A stretch of 64,000 nt of DNA, from assembly GCF_014656545.1 (NCBI RefSeq), contig NZ_BNDS01000015.1, positions 1 through 64,000 of the forward strand, in the 5' to 3' direction. Source of the DNA: Neobacillus kokaensis. Lineage in GTDB: Bacteria > Bacillota > Bacilli > Bacillales > Cytobacillaceae. The notes under the pieces were generated by a model. That model made no database searches. It saw nothing but the letters and a program-made list of their open reading frames with translations, and was not told the origin of the DNA. Made by a program: the position numbers and the translations under genes. Shown piece by piece: positions 28,808-38,721 of this stretch (positions are counted from its first letter, which is position 1; the number at the start of each line of letters is the position of its first letter).

Positions 28808-29250
28808 TTAAGCTGCTTTCTGTAATTCCGCCATATTAGGAATGTCCCTTAACATAGGCTCTTCACTAAATTCACATTGCTTTTAACCGATGGTAAACAA
28901 AATTCGTATAAGCTTGTTACATATTGCAATCAGCGATTGCATCTTTTTTAAAGGATTATTTGGGCGTTTTGTAAAATACTCATGTAAAGCTTTAAAAGCG
29001 GTATTCTTAGCCACCAGAGGCATAGCAACACGGAAGAAGAGAGCTCTTAAAGTCTTCCTTCCTCTCTTGGTAATTTTGGTTTGTCCTTTATGCTTACCTA
29101 ATGTATTTTCCTTTAAACTAAGCCCAGCTAATGATAATCTGCCTTTGGGTGGGAATAGTAACTTAGGTCTCCTACCTCTGAAAAAAAGCCTGCAACCGTG
29201 TCTTTCTCTATTCCCTTAATCGCCAACATTTGTTCAACACCTGGAATGAT
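28808..29250 (-). mobile_element. IS110-family transposase remnant (C-terminal half)
   Basis: Minus-strand reading gives AIKGIEKDTVAGFFSEVGDL, then LAGLSLKENTLGKHKGQTK, KRGRKTLRALFFRVA, HEYFTKRPNNPLKKMQSLI and a stop at 28808. This is the C-terminal Transposase_20-type region of IS110 elements. There is one frameshift near 29140 and one stop near 28888. The N-terminal DEDD half is missing, so the element is dead. No terminal repeats were identified. Confidence 0.75.
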
Positions 29251-29550
29251 TCATGCATATTTACTCTCTTTCTAATAAACTATTCCAATATCAACTCAAT
29301 ATTTTCTGAATATTCAATCATAGTTATTATTACCTATAATATTATATTAAGGTACTTCTATATTCAATCTTTTTCGCAAACGATGGGGCTAATTCTGAAG
29401 CAAAGATTCGTTCAAGGTAGGTTCACCCCTTTACTTTCATGGTACTAAAAAACCGACTGATTTATTAATAAAATCAGTCGGCTATATAAGAATATTAATA
29501 TTGTTTTTGAGAAACACTCTATGCCAAAAAATTTGGCGGCTTTACAAAGT

Positions 29551-30267
29551 TTAGACTTTATTCCTTAAAATGAGTTTCCCAATTTCAAAAATTGCAGCAA
29601 ACTCAACAGATGCAACTTCATCTACTTTTTGCTTATCTTTTATTCTCCTAAAGTATTGTCCATCAGTATATAATTCTTCGTAAATAGGTGCTAGATTTAA
29701 TTCTGCCGTAACATACATAGGCGCTTCATTATTAATAATATTCATTACAGTTGAATGGTTACCATTGGTTACATATCCAATATTCAAAGGGTGAATAAGA
29801 ACAACTCTATGATTCAAAGGGTCCTGTTTCCATTTATATCCTACCTTTTCACCGATATTATTAAACGCATCCAATAAGCGATTGCATTTCCAAGGAAAAG
29901 CAAATATAAGAGAGTCTGAGGGATGAATTGTAGTTTTTTTCTTGCAGCTAGTATAATTTATAAAATTGCCTGTTTCATCTGTTTTTTTAAATCGAAAATA
30001 CTTATTTCCATTTTTGAAAAATAGATGTTCAATAAAAAAAGCCGAATTATTTGATAAAGGTACTCCTTTAATACACAAATTTACCACTTCAAATTGGTAC
30101 GGCTTTCCTAAAGAATAAATAAGGTCGTATATACGATGAGGGTTATCACTTTTCAATATTGTAGTAGCAACGAATAAAATATTTTTATAATTTTGAAGGT
30201 GTTTTTCATTTTTAGTATTTTCTTCATTATTAATATTTATCTTTTTGGTTCGGAAAAAATTTAGCAT
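29551..30267 (-). CDS. Hypothetical protein, DUF6710-like
   Basis: The 238-residue product is soluble. Its C-terminal half has FPWKCNRLLDAFNNIGE, NHRVVLIHPLNIGYVTNGNH and VASVEFAAIFEIGKLIL. These resemble conserved blocks of a family I recall as DUF6710 (PW-R-RL, GI-V-GGNHS, A-FEIG-LI). The function of that family is unknown to me. The ATG at 30267 follows AAAAAGGAGAAAATC. It is flanked by an IS remnant and short hypothetical genes. The gene call is firm, the family assignment moderate. Confidence 0.65.
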   Translation of the reverse strand: MLNFFRTKKININNEENTKNEKHLQNYKNILFVATTILKSDNPHRIYDLIYSLGKPYQFEVVNLCIKGVPLSNNSAFFIEHLFFKNGNKYFRFKKTDETGNFINYTSCKKKTTIHPSDSLIFAFPWKCNRLLDAFNNIGEKVGYKWKQDPLNHRVVLIHPLNIGYVTNGNHSTVMNIINNEAPMYVTAELNLAPIYEELYTDGQYFRRIKDKQKVDEVASVEFAAIFEIGKLILRNKV

Positions 30268-30384
30268 GATTTTCTCCTTTTTACTTTTAATATAGTATGA
30301 TTACAACCTTATTTTTAAAATTAATACAAATTGAGATTAATTTACCATTTTCTTTTGTTAATAGATTAAAAAGGTTTTGTTGAA

Positions 30385-30627
30385 ATGAAAACATATTTAT
30401 TAAGGAATTTTATAACCTATATTATTACTTCAATATTTACAACTATTTTTATAGCATCTCGATTTATTAATGAATATTCCGAAACATTTTATACATTGCT
30501 ATTTGTGGCTTCTTATGTATTTCTACTTGTTTTTATGTATGGTTTACTATCATCATTAATTTCTGAAAGCCCTAAAATGAAAAATTGGTGCATATCCTTT
30601 TTTTGCAGGATAGCACCCTTTTCTTGA
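30385..30627 (+). CDS. Small two-helix membrane protein, possibly truncated
   Basis: The frame encodes 80 residues with two hydrophobic helices (about residues 8-27 and 36-57). The hydrophilic end, NWCISFFCRIAPFS, looks out of character, as if a longer protein had been cut. The start has only AAAGG upstream. Function unknown. Confidence 0.4.
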   Translation: MKTYLLRNFITYIITSIFTTIFIASRFINEYSETFYTLLFVASYVFLLVFMYGLLSSLISESPKMKNWCISFFCRIAPFS

Positions 30628-30840
30628 ATAAACAAGAATGTTATATTACCTGGTATTTTGAAAGATCATTTATGTTATCTTATTATTAAACTTTTTGACT
30701 TTGAGTCCAAAATAGCTATTAACTCATCTTTTGTTCCATAGCACTGTTCAATTTCATTGTGTTGCATTGAATTTAATAAAAATCCCTACTCGATAAAGAT
30801 AAATCGCATACAGCGAGTGTTACCTTGTTATCTCTTCTAG

Positions 30841-31053
30841 TTAATCCCTTTTAAAATCAAGCTCTTTTGCGATACCTCTTAGATGGCCGTTAAAAACCCC
30901 CTTTTCTTGTAGCAAATCCAAAACTGCTACTAGATGTTCCTGCGGGATATCCAATGTTGCGGATTGTTCACTGATTGTTGGAGCTTTTTCACCAGCTTCC
31001 GGCTCGTATGTGTACTCAATAGTTAATTTTGCGCTTTTAAATACTTCTTTCAT
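30841..31053 (-). CDS. Hypothetical 70-residue protein
   Basis: The ATG at 31053 is preceded by AAGGGG at a normal distance. The acidic, soluble protein has a beta-rich N-terminus (SAKLTIEYTYEPE) and a helical C-terminus (VAVLDLLQEKGVF). Composition is sensible for a real gene. No family recognised. The next gene on the same strand is a frameshifted small gene about 100 bases upstream. Confidence 0.6.
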   Translation of the reverse strand: MKEVFKSAKLTIEYTYEPEAGEKAPTISEQSATLDIPQEHLVAVLDLLQEKGVFNGHLRGIAKELDFKRD

Positions 31054-31155
31054 GAATCATACCCCTTTTTTTAAATTATTTGATAAACTCTGCCTATTAT
31101 TATAATGGAAAAAAGAAAGCTTTTATACTTTCTCTCTCTTATCCTATCAAATTTT

Positions 31156-31484
31156 TTATAATTTCAGATTGTTTTCCCTGATGTATTTTTCTAGCTCCAG
31201 CAGCGTTACTCCTGTTTCCTTCTCAATTTCAGAAGGAGTCTTATCTAATAATGAACACATAATGTAGGCCAGGTAAAAATTCTTTTCTCGATTTCCGAAA
31301 ATCTCATCTTGGAAAAAAAATTCTTCCTGGGACTTTCTTCTTTATCCTTGATCCCATTGAAAAGATATTGAAATTCGTTTAAAAGTTCAGCCATTGTTTT
31401 ATCGGTATTTAATCCATATTCTTCAGCATATTCCTTTTCAATTTTGGCCATCATTTCATCCCATCTCTTTTGTGAATCGCTCAT
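31156..31484 (-). pseudogene. Hypothetical small gene frameshifted at a T8 run
   Basis: The first 53 codons (MSDSQKRWDEMMAKIEKEYA...) read cleanly from 31484 with AGGAG upstream. The frame then shifts in a run of eight T (plus-strand A, about 31314-31321). In the other frame the protein continues as GNREKNFYLAYIMCSLLDKT and VTLLELEKYIRENNLKL to a stop at 31156. The intact product would be about 109 residues, acidic and helical. A recent mutation or a sequence error in the homopolymer are both possible. Confidence 0.6.
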
Positions 31485-31572
31485 TTTTGTAGCTCCTTTG
31501 TATTTTTTTCTTAATTACTGACCGGAATACTATGAAAAATACACCATCGCCAAGATACAATCCCTAACTTAG

Positions 31573-31836
31573 TATCACCTTCATAGTTTAACACTCGTTG
31601 ATCCATCGGTTACTAGCTATGAAAATATCTTTTATCTGGTCAACACTATTAGAACTTTATTTGCTTTACTAGGATTCATTAATACATATAATAGTATTCT
31701 TGATGCGTTTTTATTTATATCAATCTCTAACCAATCACGTAATGTAATATTATTGATTACCTTCTTTATACTGGCTTTTTTAACTGTAGCATATGGAGGA
31801 TATGCTTCCATACCTCACCCCAATTATCATTTTTAA
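31573..31836 (+). pseudogene. Remnant of a membrane protein gene
   Basis: An open frame without any start codon reads NTIRTLFALLGFINTYNS, then two hydrophobic helices (NVILLITFFILAFLTVAYGG) to a stop at 31836. It resembles the C-terminal part of a multi-spanning membrane protein. A bidirectional terminator follows directly. Confidence 0.4.
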
Positions 31837-31846
31837 CATATTAAAT

Positions 31847-31880
31847 AAGAAGCCACTATTTTATTGTTTAGTGGCTTCTT
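31847..31880. terminator. Bidirectional terminator after dptH
   Basis: AAGAAGCCACTA and TAGTGGCTTCTT form a perfect twelve-base-pair stem with a ten-base loop. A/T-rich tracts lie on both sides. It ends the dptFGH unit on the minus strand. Confidence 0.75.
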
Positions 31881-31902
31881 ATTTTAAAATGGTTAGAATT
31901 TT

Positions 31903-34900
31903 TTAGTAACCCGTTCCTTTGTTGATTGCATTTACAACACCGAAAGAATCTTCACTTGATAAGAATGGGACCTGAGCAAAGATTAAATTAGATTCCCCTG
32001 AAAGCCTTGCTGCTAAATGACCCTTATCTAATAATCTTTCCGCACCTTTTTCTCCTAAAGCAATTTCAGAGGTGCCTGAACTTTCTACTTTAAGAATTAA
32101 TCTGTTACCTAAATTATCTCTTAGCTGGACTGGTAATGCGTCTTTATCCGGTCTTTGTGCAGCAAATATGAGGTGGATTCCAGCAGCCCTTGCTTTTACA
32201 CCTAACCTCTGAACAGATGAAGAAACAGTATTTTTATATTCATCTACTAGCATCCAATCAGCAAATTCATCATGTATCATAAATATTAAAGGCATTTTCT
32301 GACCTTCAGGGGCTTTCTTATTATATTCCTTAATATTTGGAACTTTATTTTCTCTAAATGTCAGATAACGACTTTCCATCTCTGTAACTAATGATTCTAA
32401 GACTGTAGCAGCTTTATCTTGGTCAATAATTATGCCTTCTGTTAAATGAGGTAAGTCCTCTAAGCTTTGGTAATCAACCCCAAATTTTGGGTCAATTAGA
32501 TAAACCTGAGCCATTTCTTTTGAATTTGTAGCACAAATATCAAGAATAAGATTTTGTAGCAATATAGACTTACCACTCCCAGTAGCACCTGCTATAAGAG
32601 TATGGGGTGCGTGTTGTTGTAATCCTTCAAACGCCCCACCAAGGTTCAAATAAAGTAACTCCCCATCCACTTCCTTAACACCTATAAGGAAGTTCATATT
32701 CATACCAGGCATAATTTGTTCCACTTTACGTCTCTTCCAAAGATCTCGCAAATAAATAACTTCACGCTCTGGCCTTGCGATAAATACAACTATTTCACCA
32801 GGTCTTCCTACCACATTTAATACTTGTAGGGCATGAGTGGTCAATAACTGTGACTTCTTCCTCTCAATGTCCTCAACTTTGAGATTATCAGAACCTTTAA
32901 GTCTAATAATTCCTGAGTTAGGTGTTAATCGTGAGCCCAATACTTTTGCCTGTAAGTTATATGACATTAAAGCTGTTTTTAGTTTGCGTTCTACTTCGTT
33001 TAACCATTCCTCAGAACCATTTTCCACCATTTGTGAAACACCCGTATCTACCCATTCTTCCAAGTAAGAGCCTCCCCAAAATTCTGACGGCTCAACTCCA
33101 ACAGATTCATCATTATCACTTTCTTCTGTTCCTGTAGACTTATTTTGCTCACTATTATTCATTACATCTGAAGATGTATTTTGTTGATTTTGCTCAGTTT
33201 GGCTCTGAAAAGACCCACTTTCATTTTCATCCTCTGTTTCTTCTGAATTACCCTCAGGTGGCAATTCTGCAAGTACAGTTTCCCATGGTCTTTCATCCCC
33301 AATTCCATTTCGGATAGGTGTTAACTGCTCATTTTTATTAATTCCTAATACAAGTTCTCTAACTTTTTCTCTATTGTATACCTCTTGATAACACCCTTCT
33401 AACTCAGTTATCTGTATTTGTTCACAATCTAAATTACTATCATCGGATGAACTCGACACAAATACATGGGAATAACCTTTTAAATCAATTGGTATATCTC
33501 CATTTCTAATCCCTTCCCTCCATTCCTCTAATGACAGGGAAGATTCTTTAGTAAATTCTACACCTTCAACTAGCAAATCACTTATTCTTGCAAGCCAGAG
33601 ATCCTTGTCTAATCTCGTAGGGCTACCAAAGAGGGCATTATTAATTCTTAATACAGTATCTTTTAATTGTTTTCGAGATATTTTTTTGGAATTTGCTAAT
33701 CCTTTAATATCAATATACTTGCATTCAGTAATTATCACTTGAAGATAGAAATTACCATTTTCTTCTTTAGGACATAAGGCTAATATATCTGCAATTTGCT
33801 CTTCTTTCTTACCTAACCAAGAAGCGTAATCATCTAGGAAGAACCAACCGATTGATTCTGACTGTCCAAGCTCAGATTTAACTAATGCTTTACTCAGTAC
33901 CACTCCAAGAAGTTCACTAGCGAACTTCCCACGTTTGGCTGCTCTTAAAACAATATCTCCAGATAACATATTAGCTTCATTAATAAATGTTTCTGCAAGT
34001 TTTACAAGTTCAGATTCCGATAGGCCAAGATTTAAAGAGCTCAACCTTCTTTTAACTAAAATTTGCAATAGATTCAGTTTTGATTTTGTTGATACTACTA
34101 AGTTGGGACCATTTGATTGACTATGCTGATATTTTATAACATTAACACCCTGATTTCTTAATAACCTTTGATCAAGCAATTCATCATAATTAGCAACCCA
34201 TTCTCCAATTTTATGGGCTTCGTCAAAAATGCTTCTTGTTTCGTCATTTTGAAATGATATCTGTCTTGATGGTAAGTAGTAATTATCCTGATCATATTCA
34301 TTAACGTCACACACAGCTTGGATTGCTTTTAAATAAGACCATCCCACTGAAGGTTGGCTAGGACAAACTAAATAAGCTGTGGACTTTAATTCATCCTTTA
34401 CAGAAGGTCTTCTTCTTGACCATCTTGTAGGATAATGTGTTAATAGATCCGGTATTGCACTCTTCTTTACAGGAGACCAAACAAATTTCGCTTCACGAGA
34501 TATGACTTCTTGTAAAAACACAATATCTGAAGGCTTCTCTTCATTTAAACCATCTACTGGAGCTGTATCTGCCATTACACCAATTCTAAGCCTAGCCATA
34601 AAATCACGTGATATTTCACTAGCAACAAAAGTATCAGCATCTTCATCTGTGCTTTCAACCATCTTCATGTATAGTTCACTAAGTTTCTCTAAGTTACGAT
34701 GACGTAATACAACTTGGCAACGAATATCGTCATTTTGGTCTCGAAGAGTTGATAAAGAATCCACAATTGCTTTAGGTAATCTTGTTGAATCGCAATTATA
34801 GAGAACCACACCTAGATTAGTACTTTCATGTGGTTGCAGCTCAACATATTTTTGAACTAGGTTATATACTTTTGAACTTGCCTCTTTTGGATCTTCATTA

Positions 34901-37185
34901 GTTTGTAGATTATTAAATTTCCTAACAGGTATCTCCATTAGGCTATACTCATTAACTGAATCCGATATTGACAAAAGTTCTGGCTCTTTACCTCTAAAAC
35001 TATAAGTGACTTCAGGATAATATGGTTGGGTGAAGTCATGCCTTAAATCTGAAAAGAAAAGTTTCGAGTCACCAAAATCAACTTCTTCGGAATCAAGAAT
35101 CGTTTTAATTAAATTCTTAAACTGAATTGCCTTAATTGCTAATGAAGCTAAACGCATTGGGTGCCAAGGAGTAATAATTGACATTGGTTGATCCCCATTA
35201 ATATGAACATTACCTAAGTTAAGTATGGGTTGCCATAATTCAACCCTATTTATATCACTTGTAGCATGTAGTTGTAATGACTGAAGAAGTTTATCATATG
35301 CATTGCACTGTAATATTAATGATTCTGCTGAAAGCCCTTCTTCTATAAAATCATTTATCGACTGCTTATACTTTTGTGAGAATTGTTCCCAAGCGAATTT
35401 AACTTGTGTATATGCAGTATCTAATAAGCGACCTTCTTCAAAGGCTGTTTTAAGATTCTTATCAAAAAGTTTGCTTATATCGTTATTTGAATTATATTTT
35501 GCTATAAGAGACCCTCTATTTTGTCCATACACGGCTTGTAATGTACCGACATCATTTAAAGAAACTCCTTGTAATTTACCTTTTTTACTTATTGGGTTCT
35601 TAGATACTTTGGAAAGAGGAAATGGATGTTTCCTTAGTCTCGACAAATCCTTATGTAGTTCTGCGCCGATTTTATTTGGGTCACCTTTCCAAATTAATTG
35701 AACTTGATGTGAGGGATGGACTTCATCCTCATATTCTAACTCAACATAAAATTTTATCTGAGTAGCATTCTGTGATACCGAGTTATTTTCTTTATATTTG
35801 GGTTTACTCTTGGCATCTTCTATAAGCTCATCATAATTGAATAGCCAGTGTACGTCCCAATTCATATTTGGTTGCGTTAATCTATCTAAACCTCTATATC
35901 TTGTACAAAAAAACAGGCCAATGTCGGTGTTCAATTCAAGCCATGAACTTTTACTACTTTTTTTATGTGTTTTAATCCTTAATGTTTTTTTACCTGCAAT
36001 ACTTCCACTTTGTGAAAAAAGCCGTTCTATAGCTTCCAATAAGCCAGCAATAAAATCATCAGATTCTATTGGTTTACCATATACAAATCTATCCCACTTT
36101 GATTTTAAGGAACGGTTAGCATCCAGTTCTTGACGGTGACTTTCGAAAAACTCCATATCCTCCTCATTAGGTTCAGAACTTGTCCTCTTTGATAGAGTTT
36201 CTAAGTAATCGAAGTCATCTTGTGTAAGGGTATCGGAGTGTTCATCTATTAAATGTTCTAGCGTTTGGGTACCTAAATCTACTTTTTTGGCTTTTATTCC
36301 AGAGAAAAAAACATAAATATTGTCAAGCTCCCACTCATAATTTGCCAGTTCAGCTGCTTCCTGAGTCCAACCTGATTTTGCCTGAATAAATTTTTCAATA
36401 GATTCCTTGGCATAATCAGGAATGTCATCCTCAACCTTTTTATAAGAAGATTGCAAGTCATCATTATCAATTACTTCTCTGTTGGGATATTGTTTAACTA
36501 AGTAGCATGCTCGTTTTGTTATTGCAGATTGATAAAGATCTGCCCATCTTTTTTTGTGACCTAAGAATTTATCCGGAATGGCTTCAAAAAATGCTGAATC
36601 CCGCGGAAGTCTTAAAGATGGTAAAGCCCATCCTAATGCTGTTATTATTGGTACACTGTCACGAATAATCTTGCCTCTAACTTCAACAACATACTGACTA
36701 AAACGCTCTAAGCTATATTCACTAATTGACTGTAAGCCATTTATCGCCTGTTTCCATATTTTTTTCTGTTCGTCTGTAAGAGCTAAACCCGAACTTGCAA
36801 CGTTAACCCATATATCTGGATTACTTTTTAAATCCTTGGCACCAATAGTTGTAATATCTCTTAATGATTGTCCTTGGTCATCGTTAGTGTTTGCCAAAAT
36901 GATTGCTGGTTTATCTATTGGAGCATTTCTCCAATAAGTTGTTTTTTCTTCCGTAATAATATCTGGTGGTAATTGATACTCCTCTACTAGTTTACTTGGA
37001 ACTTTAATCTCAATATAGGAGCTTAACTCTGCATCATCTAATATTTCTTTACAAATTCGAGCAACTTGTCTTCCCGTTAATCTATCTAAAAGAAAACGGG
37101 CTAAACCCTCAGATTCAACATCTGTCCTGAAGTTAGACCTGAGGTATTCAGTTGCTACTTTACCGATTAAATCTAACTCATTCAT
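31903..37185 (-). CDS. dptH: DNA phosphorothioation-dependent restriction protein DptH
   Basis: The 1760-residue product matches DptH in size and architecture: a very long N-terminal region of about 1450 residues with no simple motif, an acidic low-complexity linker (EETEDENESGS, SDNDESVG, about 1350-1400), and a C-terminal FtsK/SpoIIIE/HerA-type motor. Walker A is GATGSGKS starting at residue 1533. LIFMIHDEFADW (about 1633-1644) is Walker B. AAQRPDKDALPVQLRDNLGN is the FtsK-family motif. It is the last gene of dptFGH and starts directly after the dptG stop (TAAATG). DptFGH restrict DNA lacking phosphorothioate in known Dnd systems. No frame break was found. Confidence 0.85.
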   Translation of the reverse strand: MNELDLIGKVATEYLRSNFRTDVESEGLARFLLDRLTGRQVARICKEILDDAELSSYIEIKVPSKLVEEYQLPPDIITEEKTTYWRNAPIDKPAIILANTNDDQGQSLRDITTIGAKDLKSNPDIWVNVASSGLALTDEQKKIWKQAINGLQSISEYSLERFSQYVVEVRGKIIRDSVPIITALGWALPSLRLPRDSAFFEAIPDKFLGHKKRWADLYQSAITKRACYLVKQYPNREVIDNDDLQSSYKKVEDDIPDYAKESIEKFIQAKSGWTQEAAELANYEWELDNIYVFFSGIKAKKVDLGTQTLEHLIDEHSDTLTQDDFDYLETLSKRTSSEPNEEDMEFFESHRQELDANRSLKSKWDRFVYGKPIESDDFIAGLLEAIERLFSQSGSIAGKKTLRIKTHKKSSKSSWLELNTDIGLFFCTRYRGLDRLTQPNMNWDVHWLFNYDELIEDAKSKPKYKENNSVSQNATQIKFYVELEYEDEVHPSHQVQLIWKGDPNKIGAELHKDLSRLRKHPFPLSKVSKNPISKKGKLQGVSLNDVGTLQAVYGQNRGSLIAKYNSNNDISKLFDKNLKTAFEEGRLLDTAYTQVKFAWEQFSQKYKQSINDFIEEGLSAESLILQCNAYDKLLQSLQLHATSDINRVELWQPILNLGNVHINGDQPMSIITPWHPMRLASLAIKAIQFKNLIKTILDSEEVDFGDSKLFFSDLRHDFTQPYYPEVTYSFRGKEPELLSISDSVNEYSLMEIPVRKFNNLQTNEDPKEASSKVYNLVQKYVELQPHESTNLGVVLYNCDSTRLPKAIVDSLSTLRDQNDDIRCQVVLRHRNLEKLSELYMKMVESTDEDADTFVASEISRDFMARLRIGVMADTAPVDGLNEEKPSDIVFLQEVISREAKFVWSPVKKSAIPDLLTHYPTRWSRRRPSVKDELKSTAYLVCPSQPSVGWSYLKAIQAVCDVNEYDQDNYYLPSRQISFQNDETRSIFDEAHKIGEWVANYDELLDQRLLRNQGVNVIKYQHSQSNGPNLVVSTKSKLNLLQILVKRRLSSLNLGLSESELVKLAETFINEANMLSGDIVLRAAKRGKFASELLGVVLSKALVKSELGQSESIGWFFLDDYASWLGKKEEQIADILALCPKEENGNFYLQVIITECKYIDIKGLANSKKISRKQLKDTVLRINNALFGSPTRLDKDLWLARISDLLVEGVEFTKESSLSLEEWREGIRNGDIPIDLKGYSHVFVSSSSDDSNLDCEQIQITELEGCYQEVYNREKVRELVLGINKNEQLTPIRNGIGDERPWETVLAELPPEGNSEETEDENESGSFQSQTEQNQQNTSSDVMNNSEQNKSTGTEESDNDESVGVEPSEFWGGSYLEEWVDTGVSQMVENGSEEWLNEVERKLKTALMSYNLQAKVLGSRLTPNSGIIRLKGSDNLKVEDIERKKSQLLTTHALQVLNVVGRPGEIVVFIARPEREVIYLRDLWKRRKVEQIMPGMNMNFLIGVKEVDGELLYLNLGGAFEGLQQHAPHTLIAGATGSGKSILLQNLILDICATNSKEMAQVYLIDPKFGVDYQSLEDLPHLTEGIIIDQDKAATVLESLVTEMESRYLTFRENKVPNIKEYNKKAPEGQKMPLIFMIHDEFADWMLVDEYKNTVSSSVQRLGVKARAAGIHLIFAAQRPDKDALPVQLRDNLGNRLILKVESSGTSEIALGEKGAERLLDKGHLAARLSGESNLIFAQVPFLSSEDSFGVVNAINKGTGY

Positions 37186-38721
37186 TTAATTTACTCCTCT
37201 AACATATGGATTTTCAACATAGGCGCAAGCATCCGATAACCTTTTCAAAAGTCCCATGCTTGATAGTCTCTGTTCAAGTCTAATTGCGTTTTCAGAAAAT
37301 GCCTCTTGATCTGCATCCCCCTCTTCCCACAAAGACTTAGCTTGACGGTCACCAATTACAAAACCATATTTCTGAAATAGACAATCTAGAAATTCTTGAA
37401 ACTCCATTTTTGAGCTAACATTACTTAAAACTAGTGCCTTCAATAAAGTATCCGTAGGGGCATACCTTAATCTTCTACTACTTCTTTTTGAAACTAAACC
37501 AATTTCTTTTCCCCACACTCTATGGAAATTTTGAACATGTTGTTTATGTCTTATTGCAACTTTTTTTGAGAGCTCTTCTAATAAGCCTTCTGGGGTTGTT
37601 GCTGATGAACTTTCTACATCTTTCCAATAGAAAACATTCTCGATTAACCCTTTTGCAGCTTCAAATGGTTCATCAGATAATTCCACTTGTTTCCAGGCAT
37701 CGGTGTTCTTGATTCCAAATATATACTCTTCAATTGCTTGTTTGGATAGGTTATTGTTTTCTGAGTATGAATTAGCAGCTAAATCCCGTATTATTGTTTT
37801 TTGTGGTGCAATAATTTCTAAAACGAAAGATGTTTTTTTATTGTTAACTAATACCTCTTTAGAACGATTTAAAAAATAAATTAATAAATGCAATCCAGTG
37901 ATATTTACCAAATGAGGAAAAACATCATAGTTTGGCATATTACATTTAAAAAGATTAAGCCAATCTTCTGATAACAAGTCATATTCCGATAAACTTGCAA
38001 TTGGTAGATATCCACCGTCTCGCGGTTGTCCACCAAACCGTTCAACACTTGGTTGAAGTTTTGCAACAAGTCTATTAAGTGGTGATTTCCCATCGAGTAT
38101 TTTTTCTCCTAAGTGCCTTAGGATTTCATTTTTGTTAGAACTTCTTGAGAGCATTAAATAAAGCAACTCACCTGTTCGTCCAAAAAATCTTCTATCATTA
38201 CTAGTACTTGACCCTGTTACTCGGACATCTTCATATAAACAATCTGGGCCATAGGGAAAAATAAACTGAGAACTCCACCTCTTATTATTTTCTCCTTCGA
38301 TTGTTGTTGTTTGTAGAAATTTAATTATATCTACAAAGTCTTGAAAATTAGGAAAGCTATCTTTTAAATAGGAAAAGTCTGCTGAACCCAATCCACCCTT
38401 TTTATCGTTCATTTCTTCAATCCACTTTTTCCATTGTGCATTATTATCATTTTCGTATTCCTTCTCAATTATCTGCATTTGAGGATTATTAAATAAAATA
38501 TTTCTTAAATACATACGGGAGTAGGCAATATATTTTAGGGTGTTATAATTATCTTCCTGGAATGCCCGACCTTCGTTATATTCAGATTGAAGAACATTCA
38601 AAAATTCCATAAGACATAGCCAGGGTGTTTGTTCATCATAAAGACGATGGCCCCAGATAGCTTCGTCCACCCACATTCTAGGTGAATCGAAACCATTAGG
38701 TCGTGGTAATCTATCTATCAT
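37186..38721 (-). CDS. dptG: DNA phosphorothioation-dependent restriction protein DptG
   Basis: The 511-residue product lies between dptF and dptH and starts with a four-base ATGA overlap with the dptF stop. It begins MIDRLPRPNGFDSPRMWVDE and has the FIFPYGPDCLYEDVRV and FGRTGELLYLMLSRS blocks that I associate with DptG. It lacks P-loop or nuclease motifs; DptG is a small accessory component of the restriction complex. Position and pairing with the clearly recognisable DptF and DptH carry the assignment. Confidence 0.8.
   Translation of the reverse strand: MIDRLPRPNGFDSPRMWVDEAIWGHRLYDEQTPWLCLMEFLNVLQSEYNEGRAFQEDNYNTLKYIAYSRMYLRNILFNNPQMQIIEKEYENDNNAQWKKWIEEMNDKKGGLGSADFSYLKDSFPNFQDFVDIIKFLQTTTIEGENNKRWSSQFIFPYGPDCLYEDVRVTGSSTSNDRRFFGRTGELLYLMLSRSSNKNEILRHLGEKILDGKSPLNRLVAKLQPSVERFGGQPRDGGYLPIASLSEYDLLSEDWLNLFKCNMPNYDVFPHLVNITGLHLLIYFLNRSKEVLVNNKKTSFVLEIIAPQKTIIRDLAANSYSENNNLSKQAIEEYIFGIKNTDAWKQVELSDEPFEAAKGLIENVFYWKDVESSSATTPEGLLEELSKKVAIRHKQHVQNFHRVWGKEIGLVSKRSSRRLRYAPTDTLLKALVLSNVSSKMEFQEFLDCLFQKYGFVIGDRQAKSLWEEGDADQEAFSENAIRLEQRLSSMGLLKRLSDACAYVENPYVRGVN

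Noticed and set aside
31156..31484. Programmed frameshifting at the T8 run
   Set aside because: No slippery heptamer with a downstream structure or internal ribosome-like site was seen. A mutation or sequence error is the simpler explanation.
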